Origin: CAZOAR01 sp964577985
GTDB lineage: Bacteria > Gemmatimonadota > CAZMKB01 > CAZNLH01
Direction: 5' to 3'
NCBI GenBank assembly: GCA_964577985.1
Contig: CAZOAR010000082.1
Coordinates: 1 to 5,858, forward strand
Length of the DNA: 5,858 bases
A model generated the notes under the pieces. The model was not told the origin of the DNA, did not search any database, and saw nothing but the letters and a program-made list of their open reading frames with translations. This document shows, one piece after another, positions 1 through 4,884 of the stretch (positions are counted from its first letter, which is position 1; each line of letters opens with the position of its first letter). A program made the position numbers and the translations under genes.

Positions 1-308
1 AGCAGTGTACTCAACACTTTGGTCACCTTATCGAGCCGCTCGTCAGCGTCACCGGTCATACAGGTATCCATGCATGCCTTGAGTTCATGATCCAGCAAAG
101 CCGCGCTGAATTGATTCAGTGCGGCTTTTACCGCCGCGACCTGTAGAAGAATCTCATCCGCGCACCTTTTGGAAAGTATCATCTCCCTCACCGAGCGGAG
201 ATGACCCTCGATTCTTGCCAGACGATCGGCGAGTGCCTTCTGGGTAACATCATCGAGATAAACCTCTTCAATCTCAATTACTGTTGAATCCTGTTTTTTG
301 GAAGCCAT
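1..308 (-). CDS. CsoR/FrmR-family metal-sensing transcriptional repressor (partial, C-terminus off the left edge)
   Basis: Translating the minus strand from ATG 308..306 gives 102 complete codons with no stop before the window edge, so the gene continues leftward. A strong AGGAGG (316..321) lies 7 bases upstream of the ATG. The protein has the all-helical CsoR/RcnR/FrmR (DUF156) pattern: RLARIEGHLRSVREMI at about residues 29-44, then RC (Cys49), DEILLQVAAVKAALNQ (51-66) and LLDHELKAC (71-79). Family members are small tetramers that bind GC-rich palindromes and release DNA on binding Cu(I), Ni/Co, formaldehyde or sulfur species. Candidate ligands are Cys49, His74, Cys79 and Cys83. Relative to the remembered family consensus, Cys49 and His74 each sit one residue early, so the effector is not predictable. 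About 20 extra residues precede the usual start of the fold. The gene is divergent from arsR and probably autoregulated through the palindrome in its promoter. The family call is firm; the ligand is unknown. Confidence 0.9.
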   Translation of the reverse strand, partial: MASKKQDSTVIEIEEVYLDDVTQKALADRLARIEGHLRSVREMILSKRCADEILLQVAAVKAALNQFSAALLDHELKACMDTCMTGDADERLDKVTKVLSTL

Positions 309-331
309 CGGTTTTCCTCCTGTATTGTATA

Positions 332-360
332 AGTATATATCCCCCCCGGGGGGATGTCAA
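332..360 (-). promoter_or_regulatory. sigma70-type promoter of the CsoR-like gene
   Basis: On the minus strand there is a perfect -35 TTGACA (355..360), a 17-base spacer (338..354) and a -10 TATACT (332..337, five of six consensus bases). Transcription would start near 325, giving a leader of about 17 bases that contains the AGGAGG. The spacer is almost entirely the C/G palindrome annotated separately, so a bound repressor would cover the space between the two promoter elements. Confidence 0.75.
339..355. promoter_or_regulatory. probable CsoR-type operator palindrome
   Basis: ATCCCCCC-C-GGGGGGAT is a perfect inverted repeat of two 8-base arms around one central C. CsoR/RcnR/FrmR proteins are known to bind short GC-tract palindromes flanked by AT bases. 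This one sits in the promoter of the CsoR-like gene, between -35 and -10, where binding would block RNA polymerase. The architecture is seen directly; binding by this protein is inferred. Confidence 0.7.
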
Positions 361-537
361 GAGGGCATCAATATTTTGACCTCTACCCCCGGAAACAGGC
401 TCCTCCTCGTGAAAGAGAATCGGATAGCAGCATGGTGCGTCGGATTCCCCGATGACGGGGGGAGCCGGCAAGGATTGCCACGCATGTTGAGCTTGAAGGG
501 AACTCGAAAAACAAAGCCGAGCAACTTGAGAAATTTC
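361..537. other. intergenic stretch between divergent regulators, no supported gene
   Basis: This is the gene-free core of the 302 bases between the CsoR-like start (308) and the arsR start (611). The only structure seen is a G/C hairpin or imperfect palindrome, TCCCC (446..450) against GGGGA (459..463), inside CCCCGATGACGGGGGG. Its run of G resembles half of the CsoR-type operator at 339..355, so it could be a second weak site or just a stem. A short frame open from 456 to a TAA at 591..593 reads like plausible protein but has no start codon or ribosome site, and it ends across the arsR promoter. Confidence 0.5.
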
Positions 538-565
538 TTGACAATCGGAAACTGAATCATATTAT
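538..565 (+). promoter_or_regulatory. arsR promoter
   Basis: A perfect -35 TTGACA (538..543) is followed by a 16-base spacer and a -10 TATTAT (560..565, five of six consensus bases). Transcription would begin near 572. That lies downstream of the ATG at 566, which therefore is unlikely to be the arsR start; it favours the GTG at 611. The promoter should drive arsR, the arsC remnant and acr3, because no other clear promoter was seen before acr3. Confidence 0.65.
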
Positions 566-580
566 ATGCGTATATGCGCA
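558..580. promoter_or_regulatory. candidate ArsR operator over the -10 and start site
   Basis: Three overlapping symmetries lie here: the perfect palindrome CATAT-T-ATATG (558..568), a tandem octamer TATATGCG at 563..570 and 571..578, and an imperfect palindrome TGCG-TATATG-CGCA (567..580). ArsR/SmtB repressors bind AT-rich imperfect palindromes overlapping promoters, so autorepression is expected. The exact half-sites cannot be assigned from sequence alone. Confidence 0.5.
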
Positions 581-598
581 GATACACAGATAAAGCAT

Positions 599-605
599 GA
601 GGAGG
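599..605 (+). promoter_or_regulatory. ribosome binding site that sets the arsR start at GTG 611
   Basis: GAGGAGG ends 5 bases before GTG 611..613, an ideal spacing. The upstream in-frame ATG at 566 has no Shine-Dalgarno sequence and lies within the operator and probably before the transcription start. Confidence 0.75.
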
Positions 606-610
606 TCACA

Positions 611-943
611 GTGCAGGAAGAAGCCGCGATGTTCAAGGTGCTGTCTGAGCCAATCAGGCTTCGGCTGGCCGTGCTGTTAGCCATACAGGGGGAGACTTGC
701 GTTTGCATGCTGGCCGAGGCGCTTGGCGAGCAGGATTTCAAGGTCTCGCGCCACCTGGGGATCATGCGATCAGCAGGAATGGTCGAGGCACGACGCGAGG
801 GGACGTGGATGCACTACAAGCTTGCCCGGCCGAAGCACCGGCTGGAGGAATGCTTGCGGAAATGCTTCCGCAACTGCCTGGCGGACCACAAGACTGTGAA
901 GGCCGATACGAAGCGCCTTGCCAGGGTAAGCTGCGCAAAGTGA
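611..943 (+). CDS. arsR: ArsR/SmtB-family arsenite-responsive repressor
   Basis: This is a 110-residue winged-helix repressor, the usual ArsR size, starting at GTG behind GAGGAGG. It represses the ars operon and is released when it binds As(III) or Sb(III). The N-terminal helix has FKVLSEPIRLRLAVLLA (8-24). The metal site GETCVCML (27-34) is a clear variant of the ArsR motif ELCVCDL, with Cys30 and Cys32. The recognition helix follows (QDFKVSRHLGIMRSAGMV, 41-58), then the wing (EARREGTWMHYKLA, 59-72). The C-terminus carries Cys81, Cys85 and Cys89 at four-residue steps, likely on one helix face, plus Cys108 near the end. Those extra cysteines are not part of the classical site. The gene is first in an apparent operon with an arsC remnant 13 bases downstream and acr3 beyond it, which supports an arsenic function. 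An alternative start at ATG 566 would add 15 residues but is disfavoured by the promoter and ribosome site. Confidence 0.93.
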   Translation: MQEEAAMFKVLSEPIRLRLAVLLAIQGETCVCMLAEALGEQDFKVSRHLGIMRSAGMVEARREGTWMHYKLARPKHRLEECLRKCFRNCLADHKTVKADTKRLARVSCAK

Positions 944-956
944 GAGTGTAAGGCAC

Positions 957-1197
957 ATGAGCAGCAATACCAGGGCGCTTTTCTTGTGGAGCGGCAACTC
1001 CTGCCGGAGCCACATGGCCGAAAAGGACGCCATGCCGGCCATGCCTGTGTTCGTCAGGGGCGTGGTCGATTTATGACGCCGGTTTTCACGGGTCCTTTTC
1101 TGGTAGCAGGTTGCATGACGGTGGTGATCAGCTCGACGTTGCGGCTCTGGACGAAGGGGTGATCGATGGCACGCAGCCGGAACAACGGAGCAGGTGA
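957..1197 (+). pseudogene. arsC: decayed LMW-phosphatase-type arsenate reductase (arsC remnant)
   Basis: An ATG at 957 opens a 39-codon frame ending at TGA 1074..1076. It contains ALFLWSGNSCRSHMAE (residues 7-22), which matches the P-loop start of thioredoxin-coupled ArsC (LFLCTGNSCRSQMAE). The catalytic nucleophile Cys is Trp here (TGG at 987..989, one base from TGC), and the next Thr is Ser; the loop Cys16 and Arg17 remain. Functional ArsC has roughly 130-140 residues. In the +1 frame, IYDAG (1069..1083) falls about 16 codons after MAE, close to where ArsC has YSAG about 13 residues after MAE. That frame runs to a TGA at 1195..1197 and ends in QRSR, weakly like the ArsC GQRSK segment. I read this as an arsC inactivated by substitution, frameshift and loss of its C-terminal half. 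The P-loop match is clear; the frameshifted tail is tentative. A short leftover peptide with another role cannot be excluded. Confidence 0.6.
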
Positions 1198-1201
1198 AGA
1201 T

Positions 1202-1206
1202 GGAGG
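1202..1206 (+). promoter_or_regulatory. ribosome binding site that decides the acr3 start
   Basis: GGAGG lies 3 bases before ATG 1210 and 9 bases before the in-frame ATG 1216. The second spacing is more usual, so 1216 is preferred. The choice changes the protein by only two residues (Met-Asn). Confidence 0.55.
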
Positions 1207-1215
1207 ATTATGAAC

Positions 1216-2424
1216 ATGAATGAGCCGACAGCGTCCGACAACGAGCGGAAAATGACCAGTGTCTTCGAGCGTTACCTGACGGCGTGGGTTGTGCTCTGTA
1301 TTGTGGGCGGTATCCTGCTTGGCAAACTGGCGCCGGGGTTGGCGAAGGCTCTGGATGGGATGGCCATTTCGGTCAACGGGGCGCCGGTCGTCTCCATCCC
1401 CATCGCTGTCTGCCTCTTTTTCATGATGTACCCGATCATGGTGAAGATCGACTTCCAATCGGTTGTCCGGGCTGGAAAGAGGGGCAAACCTGTGTTTTTG
1501 ACCCTGTTCGTGAATTGGGCCATCAAGCCGTTCACGATGTATGGCATAGCCCTGTTATTCCTCGGTGTGCTGTTCCGCGGGTTCATTGGAACGGAAGCCG
1601 TGGACCTTGTCAAGATGCCATTCGGGCTGGATCTGCCCCTGGGGGCAACGCATGGTGCGGGAACGGTGGTGTTGCACGACGCTGTTAAGATGCTGGAAAT
1701 TCCGCTATGGCGCAGTTATTTCGCCGGTTGCATTCTGCTGGGTATCGCGCCTTGTACCGCGATGGTCCTTGTCTGGGGCTTTCTGGCGCGCGGCGACGAC
1801 GGGTTGACGCTCGTCATGGTGGCCATCAACTCGCTGACCATGCTGGTACTCTACGGTGTGCTCGGTGGTTTCCTGCTTGGCATAGGCAAGCTGCCAGTCC
1901 CCTGGCAGGCACTGTTCCTGTCCATCTCCATATATGTGGCGCTGCCGCTGGTGACCGGATACCTGTCCCGCAAATGGATTATCGCAGCAAAGGGAGAAAC
2001 GTGGTTCAGGGAGAAATTCCTCCACGTACTCACCCCAATCACTATTATCGCCCTCCTGGCAACACTCGTACTCCTGTTCAGTTTCAAGGGTGACACAATC
2101 GTTTCCAACCCGCTGACCATCCTGTGGATTGCTATACCCCTTTTCATTCAGACCTGCTTAATTTTCTCTCTGGGGTATGGTCTGGCGAAACTTCTCAAGC
2201 TGCGTTACGAGGACGCCGCACCAGCGTCCATGATCGGAGCGTCTAATCATTTTGAAGTTGCGATCGCCACAGCAACCATGCTCTTCGGGATCTCTTCGGG
2301 CGCGGCCCTGGCAACGGTCGTAGGCGTACTGATCGAGGTGCCGGTCATGCTCATGCTCGTGAAGATCTGCCTCAGGACCAGGCACTGGTTCGGCACCTCG
2401 GGCAAGGAAATGGCTCACGCCTGA
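1216..2424 (+). CDS. acr3: ACR3-family arsenite efflux permease
   Basis: This 402-residue inner-membrane protein exports arsenite, probably as a proton antiporter, and is the effector of the arsR operon. It shows about ten hydrophobic segments (roughly 20-40, 58-76, 92-118, 167-188, 198-223, 228-248, 269-289, 301-322, 338-358, 360-385). Family hallmarks are GIAPCTAMVLVW with Cys180 in TM4 and ASNHFEVAIATA with Glu347 in TM9, corresponding to the Cys and Glu known to be essential in characterised bacterial Acr3 proteins. TM3 and TM4 are separated by a long loop (about 119-165, containing MPFGLDLPLGATHGAG), which by memory is longer than in compact ACR3 proteins and adds a few dozen residues. 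The N-terminal 15 residues are polar and cytoplasmic. The gene lies 272 bases after arsR, separated by the arsC remnant, with its own ribosome site and no clear promoter, so co-transcription from the arsR promoter is likely. If ATG 1210 is used, the protein has 404 residues. Confidence 0.93.
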   Translation: MNEPTASDNERKMTSVFERYLTAWVVLCIVGGILLGKLAPGLAKALDGMAISVNGAPVVSIPIAVCLFFMMYPIMVKIDFQSVVRAGKRGKPVFLTLFVNWAIKPFTMYGIALLFLGVLFRGFIGTEAVDLVKMPFGLDLPLGATHGAGTVVLHDAVKMLEIPLWRSYFAGCILLGIAPCTAMVLVWGFLARGDDGLTLVMVAINSLTMLVLYGVLGGFLLGIGKLPVPWQALFLSISIYVALPLVTGYLSRKWIIAAKGETWFREKFLHVLTPITIIALLATLVLLFSFKGDTIVSNPLTILWIAIPLFIQTCLIFSLGYGLAKLLKLRYEDAAPASMIGASNHFEVAIATATMLFGISSGAALATVVGVLIEVPVMLMLVKICLRTRHWFGTSGKEMAHA

Positions 2425-2453
2425 TGTCCCTTTGAATCGGACATCATCCGATT
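2423..2453. terminator. two overlapping, mutually exclusive hairpins between convergent genes
   Basis: Stem A pairs GATGTCC (2423..2429, including part of the acr3 stop codon) with GGACATC (2439..2445). Stem B pairs AATCGGA (2435..2441) with TCCGATT (2447..2453) around a 5-base loop. They share bases, so only one can form. Neither strand has a U-tract after the stem, so a classical intrinsic terminator is not supported. The position, in the 63-base gap between the acr3 and propeller-gene stops, suggests 3'-end formation or protection for one or both transcripts. Confidence 0.35.
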
Positions 2454-2487
2454 GTACAGCGTGGAACATGGCCTCTATCCCGCGCTG

Positions 2488-4644
2488 CTATCTCCAGCCC
2501 CGGTCGGTGTTTTCGAATCGGCAATCGAGGACATAACAACTTCGTCCTGCTGATCCGACGTACAGCCGCTTTGCGTCAGGGTCGAGATCGAGTGCTGTTG
2601 TATGCAGCGCGAGGCTGTCTCCTCCGCTCGGAAACGTTATGATCCCATCACTCAGCGACATCCAGTGGTCCCCGGTCCAGCGATAGGTTCCGCCCCAGGT
2701 CCCCACGACGAGATTCGTCTCGCCACTCGTATATCTGAAGATCTCAAGGGCTCGAGCCCCGGTATTGTCGAGCCCTTCATTCATCGCCTGCCAGCTCAAA
2801 CCACGATCATCAGAGACGAATGTTCCCGCATCCAGTGTCGATGCGCAGAGCACGTCATGATCCTTCGCCGATACGCAGGGCGCGTCGGGATCGCCTTGAT
2901 CTATGACCAGACCCGAGACATGTTTTCCCGAAAGATCCTGCGCCTCCGTCCAGTGTACCCCGTCATCCGACCAGAAGAGTCCGCCCGCCCCGGGACTGCT
3001 CAGCCCGGAAGAACTGAGCAGGCCAAGTGCGCAATAGATCCGGCCATCGACTGCAGCCACCTCGATATCCATTACAGCCTGGTTGAAGGTCCGAAGTTCA
3101 TCCCAGTTGACTCCTCGGTCGGTCGTTTCGAAAAGCTTCGGGGGAGTGGCAGGAAATGTGGGCGCACTCGCCGTGCCGAAGAGAATATGGTTCGGATCAT
3201 CCGGGTCTTCCCAGATCGAGCGCACGAGGCCATTTCCCGTCTGGAACATGGTACGGCCCGCGTCCTCACTGAGAAAAATACCGTAACTCGTTCCCACCCA
3301 TACCCTGTCGGGCACGCTCGAGGAAGGCTGGATAGCGAAGACGCGGCCCACAATATCACCACTTTCGGCATGGTAGGACCGGGTCAAGCCGTAGTCTTCG
3401 CTGACATACAGCCGCCCGTTGGCCATGCCCTGATTCATCGAGGGCGCAACACCCATGTAGATCCTGCCCGGCTGGAGAGGGTCGCTGGCAATCGCGCCCA
3501 TGTAAGCCGCATAGAAACGCTCGGGTTCCCACACCTTCCCTTCGTCGGTGGAACGAAATACTCCCCAGAAACTGGTCCCGAGGTAAAGGGTGGCCGAACC
3601 CCGACCTGTCCCGGGCGCGAGACCGAGACTCGAGAAGCTGCCTGCCTCCAAATCGTCTGTCGTAGCTATGATGTCCCAGGTCTGACCGGCATCGAGGCTT
3701 TCCAGCAGGAGACCCTCTCCCATGCTGTCATGCCCCAGGATGTACATTTTCTGACCGTCATCAGGGTCTATCGAGAGATCGCCGCCGAGCCTCGGGTCGT
3801 CGCTCCAGAGTGACCAGCTCCCACCACCGTTGGTGCTGCGGTACAGTCTCGATGATCCGGACAGTCTCTCGCTGCGAGCGTAGATCACCAGCGGATCGTC
3901 GGGTGAAATCATCAACTGCATCACATGGGCGCCGGCAAACACCCGAGTCCAGCTCTCTCCCATATCGAGACTCCTGTAAATACCGGGATAATCGCCCCTC
4001 GACCCCATCAGAACCACCGAAGGCCTGTCAAGGTGGATAACAATATCGGTCGGGATAGGATCTCCCTCGAGCATACCCCCGATATCCTCCCACGTGTCGC
4101 CCGCATCCGTGCTCCGGAAGAGCGATGTGTAAGAGCCCGCGAAAACCGTGTCCGGATGCTCTGGATGGACGGCCAGACAGTAGACGAAATGTTCCCAGAG
4201 TGGGACGGGCAGGAAGATGTTATCCCATGATAGGCCCTCGTCAAACGTCCTGTATATCCCAGTCCCTGCGTACGGACCCGTCCGGAGGAGGTATATGCGA
4301 TCCGGGTCGCTCATCGAAACAGCTATGTCGTCGATTGTCCAGGTTGTGAAGCCGCCATAGTCGGGTGAGACAGGTATCCAATCGCCTTCAGGAGTCCGCC
4401 CGAAGAGTGTCTTCATGGTGGCGGAGAACTGCACGTAGCTGGACGCGGGCGGTGGAAGCAGAAATCTCTTCGGGGTGCTTCCCTGGGGTCCCACCGGTGC
4501 CCACTCTCCGGCCCGCAGAATCAGGGGTGAGAAAAGGAAGAAGGAGAGGAGCAGAGGAAGGAAGGGAAAAATTGAAAAAGGAAGAAGAGATCGGTCATAC
4601 GCCACGTGTCCTGCACTGACCCCGGCCGTCATAGAGCATCGCAT
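2488..4644 (-). CDS. secreted Asp-box (BNR) repeat beta-propeller protein, function unknown
   Basis: This is a 718-residue protein starting at ATG 4644..4642, with GGGGGA six bases upstream (4651..4656). An N-terminal signal peptide is likely: a hydrophobic core at about 20-43 is followed by LRA-GEW, a plausible cleavage after Ala45. The mature part carries eleven Asp-box motifs (SxDxGxxW) at about 133, 178, 225, 270, 316, 365, 415, 459, 507, 559 and 611. Those at 415 and 459 lack the final Trp and that at 559 is one residue short. Spacing is 44-52 residues, one per propeller blade. Segments such as VHPEHPDTVFAG (159-170) are typical of sortilin/VPS10-like, GH74 xyloglucanase-like and Ycf48-like propellers. 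No glycosidase active site, lipobox, sorting signal or anchor was recognised. The protein is probably periplasmic or extracellular and may bind glycans or proteins. It is convergent with acr3, divergent from typA, and monocistronic here. An enzymatic role is possible but unsupported. Confidence 0.9.
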   Translation of the reverse strand: MRCSMTAGVSAGHVAYDRSLLPFSIFPFLPLLLSFFLFSPLILRAGEWAPVGPQGSTPKRFLLPPPASSYVQFSATMKTLFGRTPEGDWIPVSPDYGGFTTWTIDDIAVSMSDPDRIYLLRTGPYAGTGIYRTFDEGLSWDNIFLPVPLWEHFVYCLAVHPEHPDTVFAGSYTSLFRSTDAGDTWEDIGGMLEGDPIPTDIVIHLDRPSVVLMGSRGDYPGIYRSLDMGESWTRVFAGAHVMQLMISPDDPLVIYARSERLSGSSRLYRSTNGGGSWSLWSDDPRLGGDLSIDPDDGQKMYILGHDSMGEGLLLESLDAGQTWDIIATTDDLEAGSFSSLGLAPGTGRGSATLYLGTSFWGVFRSTDEGKVWEPERFYAAYMGAIASDPLQPGRIYMGVAPSMNQGMANGRLYVSEDYGLTRSYHAESGDIVGRVFAIQPSSSVPDRVWVGTSYGIFLSEDAGRTMFQTGNGLVRSIWEDPDDPNHILFGTASAPTFPATPPKLFETTDRGVNWDELRTFNQAVMDIEVAAVDGRIYCALGLLSSSGLSSPGAGGLFWSDDGVHWTEAQDLSGKHVSGLVIDQGDPDAPCVSAKDHDVLCASTLDAGTFVSDDRGLSWQAMNEGLDNTGARALEIFRYTSGETNLVVGTWGGTYRWTGDHWMSLSDGIITFPSGGDSLALHTTALDLDPDAKRLYVGSAGRSCYVLDCRFENTDRGWR

Positions 4645-4702
4645 GATTCATCCCCCTGCCTGAGGTTTGAACGGCTTCAATCAGGACCCCCACCTTTCTA
4701 AC

Positions 4703-4732
4703 ATAGTAGCACAGGAGCAGGCTGGATGTCAA
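4703..4732 (-). promoter_or_regulatory. promoter of the Asp-box protein gene
   Basis: On the minus strand a perfect -35 TTGACA (4727..4732) is followed by an 18-base spacer and TACTAT (4703..4708), which keeps the key first, second and last bases of the -10. Transcription would start near 4696, giving a leader of about 50 bases before ATG 4644. The sequence TCTTGACATCC around this -35 is identical to that of the CsoR-like promoter at 352..362. Confidence 0.5.
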
Positions 4733-4826
4733 GAAGATATGGGGTTGGAGTTTCCCTGGTTTTACTTATGCAGAGGGGCGTCAAGAACGCTCAGGACAGG
4801 ACCGGAAAACAACGGCTACAGTATCA

Positions 4827-4855
4827 TTGCCTCTTTTGTGTCTGGTGACTAGATT
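4827..4855 (+). promoter_or_regulatory. possible typA promoter
   Basis: TTGCCT (4827..4832) and TAGATT (4850..4855) are separated by 17 bases, each matching four of six consensus bases. Transcription would start near 4862, just before the AGGGGA ribosome site (4874..4879). It is the best candidate seen in the divergent spacer, but it is weak. Confidence 0.3.
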
Positions 4856-4884
4856 TACGCGTCGCATAAATCCAGGGGATTCGC

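Noticed and set aside
352..362. Eleven-base identity between the CsoR-like promoter and the Asp-box gene promoter (4724..4734)
   Set aside because: Both copies are the TTGACA -35 element with flanks on the same strand. Shared promoter consensus explains it better than a repeat or common regulator; the C/G palindrome is absent from the second site.
298..555. An 85-codon plus-strand frame across the CsoR-like promoter
   Set aside because: It begins antisense inside the CsoR-like gene, runs through the operator and promoter, and shows no recognisable motif.
456..593. Protein-like frame ending ...AEQLEKFLDNRKLNHIICVY...
   Set aside because: The composition looks coding, but there is a stop at 453..455, no start codon or ribosome site, and the frame ends across the arsR promoter and operator. 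It could be a relic of a lost gene but cannot be supported.
1054..1458. A 134-codon minus-strand frame overlapping the arsC remnant and the start of acr3
   Set aside because: Half of it is antisense to conserved acr3 sequence, the composition is His/Arg/Pro rich, and no family is recognisable. Treated as a shadow.
2602..3813. A 403-codon open frame on the plus strand within the Asp-box gene
   Set aside because: It lies entirely antisense to a gene with a signal peptide and eleven repeated motifs. Its own translation shows no domain or repeat, and it has no ribosome site that I can see. It is a by-product of G/C-biased codons on the other strand.
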